DNA from: Streptomyces megasporus | GTDB lineage: Bacteria > Actinomycetota > Actinomycetes > Streptomycetales > Streptomycetaceae | Assembly: GCF_000718985.1 (NCBI RefSeq) | Contig: NZ_JODL01000027.1 | Location: forward strand, 3,903-67,902 | Reading direction: 5' to 3' | DNA length: 64,000 bases | Shown: piece after piece, positions 9,720 through 18,143 of the stretch | Numbering within the stretch: the first letter of the stretch is position 1 | Layout of the letters: every line of letters begins with the position of its first letter | Position numbers and translations under genes: made by a program | Notes under the pieces: generated by a model | Databases searched by the model: none | Told to the model about the DNA's origin: nothing | What the model saw: only the letters and a program-made list of their open reading frames with translations

Positions 9720-10594
9720 GGTGCGCCTCCGGCGGTCGGGTCCGCCGCGCGGAGGAAGGCGAGGGACGCGGCGGCCAGGTCGGGGCCGGCGTGGGAGTCG
9801 CGGGGCAGTTCGACGCCGACCAGGCCTCCGTAGTCCGCCTCGTGGAGCGCGGCCAGCACCGCGGGGAAGTCGATCTCCCCCTCTCCGAGGGGCAGGTGCT
9901 CGTGGACCCCGCGGCGCATGTCCTCTATCTGGACGTGGCGCAGCCAGGGCGCGGCGGCTCGGACGCAGTCGGCGGGCGGGTCCGGCTCCAGGCACTGGCA
10001 GTGGCCGATGTCCAGCGTCAGCCCCAGTCCGTCGGGGTCGCCGAGGTCCGCGCGGAGCCGGTGGAAGCCGGCCAGGTCCGCGAGGAGGTGGCCCGGTTCG
10101 GGTTCGACCGCGAGCGGGACGCCCGCGGCGCGTGCCGCTTCCAGGACGGGGGCGACGGCCTCCGCCAGCCGTTTCCAGGCCGTCTCCTCGTCGGTGTCGG
10201 GCGGGGTGCGTCCGCTGAAGCAGTGCACGGCCGTCGCGCCGAGGTCGGCGGCGACCCGTACGGCGGTCAGCAGCAGCCGGACGCGGGCGCCGCGGGCGTC
10301 CGGGTCCGCATCGAGGAGGGTGGGGTGGTGTTTGCGGCGGGGATCGAGGACGTAGCGGGCCCCGGTCTCGACGGCTACGGCCAGTCCCAGGCGTTCCAGG
10401 CGGCGGGCGACGTGCCGGGTCCGGGCGGCCAGCTCGGGGGCCGGGGCGAGCGGGTCCAGGTGCATGTGGTCGAGCGTCAGGCCGACGCCGTCGTAGCCGA
10501 GGTCGGCGAGCAGGTCGAGGGCGTCGTCGAGGCGCAGGTCGGCGAGTCCGTTGGTGCCGTAGGCCAGTCTCAGGGGGGTGTGCGGGAGGGTCAT
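9713..10594 (-). CDS. Sugar-phosphate isomerase/epimerase (xylose-isomerase-like TIM barrel)
   Basis: The 293-residue product starts at an ATG at 10594 that overlaps the prenyltransferase stop (ATGA). Typical fold motifs run in order: LRLAYGTNGLADL, LADLGYDGVGLTLDH, VAVETGARYVLDP, AVHCFSGRTP, LAVEPEPGHL, LTLDIGHCQC, RHVQIEDM, GEIDFPAVL and GLVGVELPRDSH. The Glu, Asp-His, His and Glu at strand ends form the usual divalent-metal site. There is no signal peptide, so it is a cytosolic isomerase or epimerase, the second TIM-barrel enzyme internal to this operon. I recall a similar isomerase, UbiA and MIPS-like trio in the calcium-dependent antibiotic region of S. coelicolor; the substrate is not known to me. 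Confidence 0.87.
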   Translation of the reverse strand: MTLPHTPLRLAYGTNGLADLRLDDALDLLADLGYDGVGLTLDHMHLDPLAPAPELAARTRHVARRLERLGLAVAVETGARYVLDPRRKHHPTLLDADPDARGARVRLLLTAVRVAADLGATAVHCFSGRTPPDTDEETAWKRLAEAVAPVLEAARAAGVPLAVEPEPGHLLADLAGFHRLRADLGDPDGLGLTLDIGHCQCLEPDPPADCVRAAAPWLRHVQIEDMRRGVHEHLPLGEGEIDFPAVLAALHEADYGGLVGVELPRDSHAGPDLAAASLAFLRAADPTAGGAPC

Positions 10595-11487
10595 GTGGGG
10601 CTGACCTTTCTCGACAGGCGGCGGGCGATCGGCAGCAGCGCGAGCAGCGGCAGCGCGGTCGCCGGTGCGCCGGCGCGGGCGGCGAGCGCCGCCTGGAGCG
10701 GGATCAGGGCGCGGATTCCGCCGCCGACGGCCCGCTGGGTGAGCTGCGGCGACGGGTTGAGGGCGGCGTGCGCGTACGGTCGGGCGGCGGTCGCGCCGTA
10801 CGCGGCGCAGAGTCCGGCGGTGGTGGACGCGCGGAGCCCTCGGGGGACGGCGGGCCGACCGGCCACGGCGCGGGTGATCGCGGCCGTGGCGGCCAGTGCG
10901 GCCAGCGGCGGCAGGGCGGAGCCGCCTCGCTCCTCCCGCCGGGAGACGGAGGTGACGGCGAGGGTGTGCGCGCCGAGCAGCGCGGCCGACGGCAGCGCGC
11001 TCCGCACGGCGCCGCGCGGGTCGGCCGGGGCCGTGGCCGTCGCGCCGAGGAGGAGGTCCAGGGCACGGGTGGCGGCCATGGCCGCGGGGCCGGCGGGGGT
11101 GTTCTTCAGGGCGAGGTCGTAGGCCCAGACCGCGCCGGCGAGGGCCCCGGCCGTGACGAGGGCGGGACGTCCGGCCGCGGCGGCGAGGGCCAGTCCGGCG
11201 GCGGTGAGCCCGCCCGCCGCCGCCAGGGCCGCGCCGGGCGCGATGCGGCCGGACGGCAGCGGGCGGTGTGGTCGCTCGACGGCGTCGGTGTCGCGGTCGG
11301 CCCAGTCGTTGAGCGCCATGCCCGCCTCGTAGAGGCAGAGGGAGGCGCCGACGGCGAGCGCGGTGCCGCGACCGGGGGTCCGTCCGGCGGCCGTCGCGCC
11401 CGCGAGCGCGTCGCCGGGCACGGTGAACAGCGCCGAGATCCGCAGCAGTTCGGCCCAGGCCCGCCCGCGGCCGGGCCGGGGGGTCAC
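10591..11487 (-). CDS. eboC: UbiA-family prenyltransferase, EboC/SCO3242 type
   Basis: The 298-residue product starts at the GTG at 11487 overlapping the stop of the synthase gene (GTGA), with GGAGGAG just upstream. It is an integral membrane protein with about eight hydrophobic segments. The prenyl-diphosphate and Mg-binding motif is seen as NDWADRDTD, followed by RPHRPLPSGRI, typical of UbiA enzymes. The second motif region (AYDLALKN) lacks the full DxxxD of ubiquinone enzymes, as in EboC-like relatives. It probably transfers a prenyl group to a polar, perhaps inositol- or sugar-derived, acceptor made by its neighbours; this is inferred from the operon. Confidence 0.87.
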   Translation of the reverse strand: MTPRPGRGRAWAELLRISALFTVPGDALAGATAAGRTPGRGTALAVGASLCLYEAGMALNDWADRDTDAVERPHRPLPSGRIAPGAALAAAGGLTAAGLALAAAAGRPALVTAGALAGAVWAYDLALKNTPAGPAAMAATRALDLLLGATATAPADPRGAVRSALPSAALLGAHTLAVTSVSRREERGGSALPPLAALAATAAITRAVAGRPAVPRGLRASTTAGLCAAYGATAARPYAHAALNPSPQLTQRAVGGGIRALIPLQAALAARAGAPATALPLLALLPIARRLSRKVSPT

Positions 11488-12707
11488 GCCTCCTCCCGAA
11501 GCCGGTCGGCGAAGGCCAGCAGCTCCTGCCACTGGTCCGCCAGCGAGGAGGAGGCGCCCGGGTCCGGGTCCTTGAAGAAGAAGCCGAGCTCGGGGAGGGG
11601 GCCGAAGAGTCCGGCGGCGTGGGCGGCGGCGACCAGTCGGGCCAGGTCGAGGACGAGCGGGGCCGCGAGGGCGGAGTCGCAGCCCTGCCAGATCGTCTGG
11701 AGGACCATCCGCGAGCCGAGGAAGCCCTCGAAGGCGACGTGGTCCCAGGCCGTCTTCCAGTCGCCGAGGGCCGGCACGTTGTCGATGTGCAGTTCTCCGT
11801 CCGGGAGTTCGCCGAGGGTGTCGGCGAGGACCCGGGCCTTGCCCGCGTTCTTGGCCGCCGCGGCGGCCGGGTCGGCGAGGGAGGCGCCGTCCCCGCCGCC
11901 GAGGAGGTTGGTGCCGGACCAGGCCCGCACCGCCAGGGCGCGTTGGTGGAACATCGGCGCGAGCACCGACCGCAGCAGGGTCTGCCCGGTCTTGCCGTCG
12001 CGACCGGCGTACGGGAGTCCACAGCGGGCGGCGAGGTCGGTCAGGGCCGGGTGGCGCGCTCCGGCGGACGGGGTGAAGTCGACGTACGGGCAGCCGGCGC
12101 GGAGCGCCGCCGCCGCGTAGAGGGAACTGGGCGGCAGCCGGTCGCCGGCGGGATCGGGCACGGGTTCGGTGGAGGCGACGTTGACGACGACGGTGCGCGT
12201 CAGTCCGTGGTCGGTGGTGAAGGCGGTGAGGTCGGCGGCGAAGGCGTCGATCAGTTCACCGTCGGTGCGGCGGTCGCCGGGGTGTGGTCCGCCGGGGCGG
12301 ATCGCGGCGTCGGCGGCGGTCAGTTCGGCGTGGACGGCGGCCGGCAGTCCGTGCGGCAGCACCCCGGTCGCAGCCAGTGCCTCGGCGCGTTTGGGCAGGG
12401 GGCAGTCGGCGGTGTCGTGGCCGCCGAAGACCAGGGCCGCCAGGGGCGGGAGACCGCAGCCGGCGAACGGCGCGGTCTCGGTGACCATGCCGGTGGGCGG
12501 GTGCAGCCCGGCGGTGATCGCCGCCCATCCGGCCACCGCGGTGGTCGCGACGGACCCCCGCGCCCCGATCAGCCAGATCCCGGTGCGGGGTTCCCGTGCG
12601 GCGGGGCCGTGGGCGGGGTCGCGGTCCGGGGAGGTGGGGCGCGTCGAGGCGGTGGGCCGGCGGGGCGCGCCGGAGGAGGAGGACCGGTCGTGGTGGTCGG
12701 TGGTCAT
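11484..12707 (-). CDS. myo-Inositol-1-phosphate synthase-like protein
   Basis: The 407-residue product starts at the ATG at 12707 behind GGGAGGCAGCC and is the first gene of the overlapping string. After a disordered 45-residue N-terminus come IWLIGARGSVATTAVAGWAAI (NAD-binding loop), VVVNVASTEP, YVDFTPSAG, GRDGKTGQTLL and WSGTNLLGGGDG, then VLQTIWQGCDSALAAPLVLDLARL. These match the NAD-dependent inositol-3-phosphate synthase family, which isomerises glucose-6-phosphate. It is divergent from the housekeeping type, so a related cyclisation on another sugar phosphate is possible. It sits where some bacterial ebo clusters carry a 3-dehydroquinate-synthase-like cyclase, so it may play the same cyclitol-forming role. 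Confidence 0.85.
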   Translation of the reverse strand: MTTDHHDRSSSSGAPRRPTASTRPTSPDRDPAHGPAAREPRTGIWLIGARGSVATTAVAGWAAITAGLHPPTGMVTETAPFAGCGLPPLAALVFGGHDTADCPLPKRAEALAATGVLPHGLPAAVHAELTAADAAIRPGGPHPGDRRTDGELIDAFAADLTAFTTDHGLTRTVVVNVASTEPVPDPAGDRLPPSSLYAAAALRAGCPYVDFTPSAGARHPALTDLAARCGLPYAGRDGKTGQTLLRSVLAPMFHQRALAVRAWSGTNLLGGGDGASLADPAAAAAKNAGKARVLADTLGELPDGELHIDNVPALGDWKTAWDHVAFEGFLGSRMVLQTIWQGCDSALAAPLVLDLARLVAAAHAAGLFGPLPELGFFFKDPDPGASSSLADQWQELLAFADRLREEA

Positions 12708-12951
12708 GGCTGCCTCCCGAGGAGTGAGCGGCACGGCGTCGCTCGGGCGCGGTGCCGGTGTGGTGCCGGTGTGGTGCGCGGTCGTGGGTGCCGCGGGGGC
12801 GCACGGGCGGGCCGTGGTGCGGAAGCGGCGCGGCGGTGGAGTGGGGTCGGCGCGGGGTCGGCGGCGGGCGGGGAGTCGGCGGTCCCCCCTCCCGCCGCCG
12901 GGTCGCCGGCGGCCCGGCCCGGCGTGGCCCGGCCTGGCTTTGGGCCCGCGG
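12708..12951. other. GC-rich intergenic stretch with short tandem repeat
   Basis: This 244-bp gap upstream of the MIPS-like gene is dominated by G/T-rich low-complexity DNA. GGTGCCGGTGT is repeated head to tail at 12751-12761 and 12762-12772, followed by GGTGC. It should hold the promoter of the Ebo-type operon, but I cannot pick out convincing -10/-35 boxes. Confidence 0.5.
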
Positions 12952-14295
12952 TCAGTCTCCGGAGGGCAGTTCCCTCACCCGGATGTGACGGAAGGACACC
13001 TCGTCGCCGTCCCCGTGGTTCTGGATCCCGATGTGTCCCTGCCGCAGGCTGCGCGCGGGGTCGGCGTTGGTGAAGTCGTTGATCTTCACGCCGTTGAGCC
13101 AGACCCTCAGCCGCTCGCCCTCGACACGGATCTCGTAGGTGTTCCACTCCCCCGGCGGGTTGAGCGCCCTGTCGCGGGCCCGGATGTCGGCGGATTGGAA
13201 GCCGTACACCGATCCCGTGGTCCTCTCCGGGACGTCGGTGGCGTCGATCTGGATCTCGTATCCGTTGTGCACCGCCGACCAGGGGTCGTCGGAGGCCGGG
13301 AAGCCCACGAAGACCCCGGAGTTGTCGTCTCCGGCCGTCTTCCAGTCGAGCTTGAGCGAGTAGGACCGGAACTCCTTCGCCTCGTACCAGAGCATGCCCA
13401 TGCCTCCGGCGGAGGTCAGTGTTCCGTCCCGGAGCGTGAAGGAGCCCGGTCCGGCCTGCTTCCAGCCTCGGGTGTCCGTGCCGTCGAAGAGCGGGGTGTG
13501 GCCGTTCTCGGGGCGGCAGTCGGCCCGGGCGGCGCCGATGGCGTAGCGGATGCCGCCCAGCAGGTGGGCGCGGAAGGCCGGTTCCGCGTAGGACTCGCGG
13601 GTGTGTCCGCCGCCGGTGTAGAAGGCCCGGCCGCCCCGGTACTCCTGGCACCAGGCGATGGGGTGGTCCTCCCCCATCGTCCCGCCGGTGTAGGAGGACT
13701 CGTCGAGGGTGGCGAGGACGTGGGCCCGCTCGCGCGGATTGGTGCGGTAGTCGTACCACTCGTCGGTGCGTTCCCAGACGGCGCCCAGGTGGGCGGTCGC
13801 GGCGTGCGCCCGGTCCTCGACCTCGATCGTCGCCCGCTGGATGTGCGGGTGGGAACGGAAGTAGGCGCCCGCCAGTCCGCCGTAGAAGGGCCAGTCGTAC
13901 TCGGTGTCGGCGGCGGCGTGGACGCCCACGTACCCGCCGCCCTTCTCGATGTAGCGTTCGAAGGCGCTCTGCTGGGCGGTGTTCAGGACGTCGCCGGTGG
14001 TGGAGAGGAAGACGACGGCGGCGTAGCGGTCGAGGTTCTTCCGGGTGAAGGCGCCTGCGTCCTCGGTGGCGTCGACGGTGAAGCCGTTCCGCGCGCCGAG
14101 GTCGCGGACGGCGGCGATGCCGTCGGGGATGGAGTCGTGGCGGAAACCGGCGGTCTTGGAGAAGACCAGGACGCGGCTCTCCTCCGCGCGGGGGCCGCGC
14201 GGGTCCGGCTGGACGGCGCCGCCCGGCAGTGCGGTGGCGGCCAGCGCCAGGGCCGCGGCGCCCGCGGCCGTGGCGAGGCGTGCGGTTGTGTGCAT
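12952..14295 (-). CDS. Secreted ThuA / DUF1080 (3-keto-disaccharide hydrolase) protein
   Basis: The 447-residue product starts at the ATG at 14295 after GGAAGGACATCCGC and has a signal peptide (residues 1-32). Residues 42-270 are a ThuA-like domain (SRVLVFSKTAGFRHDSIPDGI, YAAVVFLSTTGDVL, GGGYVGVHAAADTEYDW, GEDHPIAWCQEYRGGRAFYTGGGHT). Residues 285-447 are a jelly-roll DUF1080 domain (LFDGTDTRGWKQAGPGSFTLRDGTL, DWKTAGDDNSGVFVGFP, NGYEIQIDAT, GEWNTYEIRVEGERLRVWLNG). Members of the DUF1080 family hydrolyse 3-keto-glycosides. A secreted hydrolase of oxidised disaccharides is therefore plausible, alongside the dehydrogenases and sugar importer nearby. Confidence 0.87.
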   Translation of the reverse strand: MHTTARLATAAGAAALALAATALPGGAVQPDPRGPRAEESRVLVFSKTAGFRHDSIPDGIAAVRDLGARNGFTVDATEDAGAFTRKNLDRYAAVVFLSTTGDVLNTAQQSAFERYIEKGGGYVGVHAAADTEYDWPFYGGLAGAYFRSHPHIQRATIEVEDRAHAATAHLGAVWERTDEWYDYRTNPRERAHVLATLDESSYTGGTMGEDHPIAWCQEYRGGRAFYTGGGHTRESYAEPAFRAHLLGGIRYAIGAARADCRPENGHTPLFDGTDTRGWKQAGPGSFTLRDGTLTSAGGMGMLWYEAKEFRSYSLKLDWKTAGDDNSGVFVGFPASDDPWSAVHNGYEIQIDATDVPERTTGSVYGFQSADIRARDRALNPPGEWNTYEIRVEGERLRVWLNGVKINDFTNADPARSLRQGHIGIQNHGDGDEVSFRHIRVRELPSGD

Positions 14296-14413
14296 GCGGA
14301 TGTCCTTCCTCGGGCGGGGCGGGCGGCCGGTCGGAGCCCGCCCCGGCTCGCGGGAATCGGTCCGGGGCCGCATCCCGGGCGGCGGGCCAGGGACACGGCC
14401 CGTGTGCGGGACG

Positions 14414-16873
14414 TCAGCCGGTGGTGAAGGTGAAGTCGTCGACGTCGTAGAGCGCCCCGTCGCCGCCCTTGAAGACCAGGTAGAGCGTGGTGGTGCCGGA
14501 CGGTGCCCGCTTGATGGGGGTGGTGACGTCGGTGTACTTCTCCCAGCCGCCCGTGGGTTCGATCCGGGCGGAGCCGATCAGCCTGCCGGTGGGTGATCCG
14601 GTGCGAATCTCCAGGGTGCCGCCGGAGCCGGCGGACGCCACCCGCGCGGTGAGGGAGGTGGCGTTGTCGACGCGGTAGGGCTCGAAGGAGATCCAGTCGC
14701 CGTCGTGGATGTCCCCCACGGCCCGGCCGCCGTGCGCCGGGGCGTGTTCCACGACGCTCACGCCGTGGGAGTCGCCGTGGTGCTCGGCCTGTCGGTGCCT
14801 GGGCTGGAGGACGTTCTGGTCGTGGGTGGTCAGCGCCGGCAGGCCGCCCGCTCCCAGGTCGGTGTACTCGGCGTCGAAGACCCCGAAGATGTTGGCGTTC
14901 GGGTCGTGCTCGCCGTCGGCGGCGGTCTTGATGGTGCCGGAGCAGCCGGTCGCGGAGGTGATGGGGTGCCCGTGGCTGTCGTGGCCGAGGACGTAGGTGA
15001 CCTTGACCCGGGAGCAGTCGATCCTCCTGTCCTCGGGGTCGCTCACCCTGACCTTGAACGGCACCTCGTCGCCGAAGGCGAACAGTTGCCCGTCGCCGGG
15101 GAGTTCGAGGGTCACCCTGGGCGCCGTGTTGCCGACCGTGAGGTGGACGGAGGCCGAGCCGGTGCGGCCGGAGGGGTCCTTCGCGGTGACGGTGGCGGTG
15201 TAGGTGCCGTTCCTCCGGTAGGTGTGGGTGGGGTCGGCCTCGGTGGACGTGGTGCCGTCGCCGAAGTCCCAGGAGTAGGTCAGCGCGTCGCCGTCGGCGT
15301 CGGAGCTGCCGGCGGAGGAGAAGGAGACCTTCATCGGGGCCCGGCCGGAGGTGCGGTCGGCCGCCGCCCGGGCGACGGGCGAGTGTCCGTCGGTGGCGTT
15401 CTCGATCCGGTAGAGCGCGGAGTTCTCGTCGCCGCCGAACCAGGCGGTGCCGTAGTCGAGGACGTACAGCGCGCCGTCCGGTCCGAAGGCCATGTCCATG
15501 ATCTGCGTGCCGGTCCAGGGGAAGGGGTTGACGGACCGGACGGTGCCGTCCGCGTCGTGCTCCACGCGCTTGATCCAGCGCCGTCCGAACTCGCCCGCGA
15601 AGAAGTCGCCGTCGTAGGCCCGGGGGAACTTCACCGGGGAGTCCAGCTCGGCGTCGTAGCGGTAGACCGGTCCGGCCATCGGGGACTCGGAGCCGTCGCC
15701 GAACTCGGGGACGGAACCGCCGTCGTAGGGAATCCAGGCGGGTTGCGCCGGAGGCAGGTCGGTGAGGCCGGTGTTGTTCGGCGAGGTGTTCCTCGGCGCG
15801 GAACAGTCGAAGGGTTCGCCGGAGGCTCCGGTGGCGAAGTCGTGGTCGACGTAGGCGTCGTTGTCGCCGATGCAGTAGGGCCAGCCGAAGTTGCCGGGGC
15901 CGGTGACCCGGACGAACTCGACCTGCCCGGCGGGGCCGCGGGCGGGGTCGGCGGTGCCCGCGTCGGGGCCGTAGTCGCCGACGTAGACGGTGCCGGTGGG
16001 CTTGTCCACGCTGATCCGGAAGGGGTTGCGGAAGCCCATGGCGTAGATCTCGGGGCGGGTCCGCTCGGTGCCGGGCGGGAAGAGGTTGCCCTCGGGGATC
16101 GTGTAGGAGCCGTCGTCGGCGACCTTGATGCGCAGGATCTTGCCGCGCAGGTCGTTGGTGTTGCCGGAGGTCCGCTGGGCGTCGTAGGCCGGGTTGCGGT
16201 CCGCCCGTTCGTCGATGGGGGTGTAGCCGTCGGAGGCGAAGGGGTTGGAGTCGTCGCCGGTGGACAGGTACAGGTTGCCTTCGGCGTCGAAGTCGATGTC
16301 GCCGCCGACGTGGCAGCAGATGCCGCGGGTGGCGGGTACGTCCAGGACCTTCTTCTCGCTGGCGGGGTCGAGCGTGCCGTCGTCCTTCAGCACGAAGCGG
16401 GAGAGGCGGTTGATGCCCTCGAAGGGGGCGAAGTCCCGGGCCGTTCCCTCATTGGGGGCGTCGCCGGGCGGCGTGTCGAGCGGTGGGGCGTAGTAGAGGT
16501 AGATCGCCCGGTTCTCGGCGAAGTCCGGGTCGACGCCGACGCCTTGGAGGCCTTCTTCGTCGTGGGTGTAGACGGGGACCTTCCCGGAGATCCGGGTGGT
16601 GCCCGCGGCGTCGGTGATGCGGAGCGTGCCGTCGCGCGAGGTGTGGAGCACGGACCGGTCGGGGAGCACGGCGAGCGACATGGGCTCACCGGTCTCGGCG
16701 GCTCCTCGGGCGAGGGCGACCTGCTGGAACTCCTCGGCCGCGGTTTCGGTGGGGGCGGCCGGAGCCGGTCGGGCTCCGGCGTGCGGGGCGGTGAGCGTGA
16801 GGGTCGCGCCGACGAGGAGGGCACTGGTCAAGCCGGCGAGGGCCTTGCGGAGTCTGGGGCGTTTCCTGTGCAC
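14414..16873 (-). CDS. Secreted PQQ-dependent sugar dehydrogenase with PKD and CBM6-like domains
   Basis: The 819-residue product starts at a GTG at 16873 preceded by GGAGGACAACC. It has a signal peptide (1-37), then a glucose/sorbosone dehydrogenase propeller (about 50-490) with EEGLQGVGVDPDF, CCHVGGDIDFDAEGNLYLSTGDD, NPFRISVDKPTGTVYVGDYG and [24 protein letters not shown] domain follows (about 500-580; YSWDFGDGTTSTEADPTHTY), then a beta domain with two cysteines (about 580-680), then a CBM6-like C-terminus (690-819; HDGDWISFEPYRVDNATSLTARVAS ... YDVDDFTF). It should be an extracellular, polysaccharide-targeted sugar oxidase. The best-matched copies of the shared 8-7-8 motif lie upstream of it and of the ROK gene. 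Confidence 0.9.
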   Translation of the reverse strand: MHRKRPRLRKALAGLTSALLVGATLTLTAPHAGARPAPAAPTETAAEEFQQVALARGAAETGEPMSLAVLPDRSVLHTSRDGTLRITDAAGTTRISGKVPVYTHDEEGLQGVGVDPDFAENRAIYLYYAPPLDTPPGDAPNEGTARDFAPFEGINRLSRFVLKDDGTLDPASEKKVLDVPATRGICCHVGGDIDFDAEGNLYLSTGDDSNPFASDGYTPIDERADRNPAYDAQRTSGNTNDLRGKILRIKVADDGSYTIPEGNLFPPGTERTRPEIYAMGFRNPFRISVDKPTGTVYVGDYGPDAGTADPARGPAGQVEFVRVTGPGNFGWPYCIGDNDAYVDHDFATGASGEPFDCSAPRNTSPNNTGLTDLPPAQPAWIPYDGGSVPEFGDGSESPMAGPVYRYDAELDSPVKFPRAYDGDFFAGEFGRRWIKRVEHDADGTVRSVNPFPWTGTQIMDMAFGPDGALYVLDYGTAWFGGDENSALYRIENATDGHSPVARAAADRTSGRAPMKVSFSSAGSSDADGDALTYSWDFGDGTTSTEADPTHTYRRNGTYTATVTAKDPSGRTGSASVHLTVGNTAPRVTLELPGDGQLFAFGDEVPFKVRVSDPEDRRIDCSRVKVTYVLGHDSHGHPITSATGCSGTIKTAADGEHDPNANIFGVFDAEYTDLGAGGLPALTTHDQNVLQPRHRQAEHHGDSHGVSVVEHAPAHGGRAVGDIHDGDWISFEPYRVDNATSLTARVASAGSGGTLEIRTGSPTGRLIGSARIEPTGGWEKYTDVTTPIKRAPSGTTTLYLVFKGGDGALYDVDDFTFTTG

Positions 16874-17027
16874 GGTTGTCCTCCGGAGGGATGACGGGAT
16901 GTGACAGGCGCGCGCCGTCGCGCCGGGGCCGGTCGGGGAGAAGGAGGCGAGGATGACCGGTACATCTCAAACGGACCGTAACCGGGTTCGTCCATTCCGG
17001 AAACCCCGTCGAAATCCGAGGCGTCGA

Positions 17028-17050
17028 CTTTTCCCTCCCCCTGGACAAAG
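17028..17050. promoter_or_regulatory. Candidate operator, 8-7-8 inverted repeat (copy 2)
   Basis: CTTTTCCC, seven bases, GGACAAAG, 155 bp upstream of the PQQ/PKD/CBM6 gene start. The right arm is identical to the copy at 24787-24809 and the spacer length is the same. It is probably bound by the ROK regulator of this locus, which is inferred from recurrence and proximity. Confidence 0.5.
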
Positions 17051-17116
17051 GGCGGGAAGGCAGGAGGGAGCCGCCCGGCGGCGCGGTGCGCCGCCGGGCC
17101 GGTCACCGGGCCGTCC

Positions 17117-18124
17117 TCAGTCCCCGGCGCCTCCGAAGGCCGCGTCGAAGGAGGCCGAGGGAGGCTCGAAGTCGTATGCCCGCAGGCGGGTCAGCGCCTC
17201 GGGAGCGCCCTGGAGACGGTCCATTCCCGCGTCCTCCCACTCCACCGAGACGGGCCCGTCGTAGCCGATCGAGCGCAGCATCCGGAAGACGTCCTCCCAG
17301 ACCACGTCCCCGTGCCCGGCCGAGACGAAGTCCCAGCCGCGCCGCGGGTCCCCCCAGGGCAGGTGGGAGCCGAGGCGACCGTTGCGCCCGTCCAGCCGGC
17401 GCCGGGCCTCCTTGCAGTCCACGTGGTAGATCCGGTCGCGGAAGTCGTACAGGAAGCCCACCGGGTCCAGGTCCTGCCACACGAAGTGGCTGGGGTCGAA
17501 GTTCAGCCCGAAGGCGGGGCGCCGGTCGACGGCCTCCAGGGCCCGGTGGGTGGTCCAGTAGTCGTAGGCGATCTCACCGGGGTGGACCTCGTGCGCGAAG
17601 CGGACGCCCTCGGCGTCGAAGACGTCCAGGATCGGGTTCCAGCGGTCGGCGAAGTCGGTGTAGCCGCGTTCGACCATGGCCTCCGGCACGGGCGGGAACA
17701 TCGCGACCAGGTGCCAGATGGCCGAGCCGGTGAAGCCGACGACGGTGCGCACCCCGAAGGCGGCGGCGGCGCGGGCGGTGTCGGCCATCTCGGCCGCGGC
17801 CCGCCGGCGCACCCCCTCGGGTTCGCCGTCGCCCCAGATCCGGGCGGGCAGGATGGCCCGGTGTCGCTCGTCGACGATCGCGTCACAGACGGCCTGGCCG
17901 ACGAGGTGGTTGGAGATCGCCCAGCACTTCAGGCCGTACTTCTCCAACAGTGCGTGGCGTCCGTCGAGGTAGCCGGGTTCGCTCAGGGCCCGGTCCACCT
18001 CGAAGTGGTCTCCCCAACAGGCGAGTTCGAGCCCGTCGTAGCCGAAGTCGCGGGCCAGCCGGCAGACCTCCTCCAGCGGCAGGTCCGCCCACTGTCCGGT
18101 GAACAGGGTGAAGGGTCGGGGCAC
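17117..18124 (-). CDS. Sugar-phosphate isomerase/epimerase (TIM barrel)
   Basis: The 335-residue cytosolic product starts at a GTG at 18124 behind GAGGAGGCACC, 19 bp after the Gfo/Idh/MocA gene, so the two are co-transcribed. It shows [90 protein letters not shown] and [12 protein letters not shown]. The Glu, Asp, His and Glu at the barrel mouth form the expected metal site of this AP endonuclease 2/xylose-isomerase-like family. Pairing with a Gfo/Idh/MocA dehydrogenase and an ABC importer is the usual context for catabolism of inositols, 3-keto-sugars or rare sugars. Confidence 0.9.
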   Translation of the reverse strand: MPRPFTLFTGQWADLPLEEVCRLARDFGYDGLELACWGDHFEVDRALSEPGYLDGRHALLEKYGLKCWAISNHLVGQAVCDAIVDERHRAILPARIWGDGEPEGVRRRAAAEMADTARAAAAFGVRTVVGFTGSAIWHLVAMFPPVPEAMVERGYTDFADRWNPILDVFDAEGVRFAHEVHPGEIAYDYWTTHRALEAVDRRPAFGLNFDPSHFVWQDLDPVGFLYDFRDRIYHVDCKEARRRLDGRNGRLGSHLPWGDPRRGWDFVSAGHGDVVWEDVFRMLRSIGYDGPVSVEWEDAGMDRLQGAPEALTRLRAYDFEPPSASFDAAFGGAGD

Positions 18125-18143
18125 GGTGCCTCCTCGAAGGGCG

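Noticed and set aside
12256..12804. Minus-strand 182-codon frame overlapping the MIPS-like gene start
   Set aside because: Arg/Pro/His low-complexity out-of-frame reading; the MIPS-like frame has a strong ribosome site and motifs.
14705..16894. Plus-strand 729-codon frame opposite the PQQ/PKD/CBM6 gene
   Set aside because: Gly/Val/Asp/Glu-rich antisense reading typical of high-GC DNA; the minus-strand product has a signal peptide and domains.
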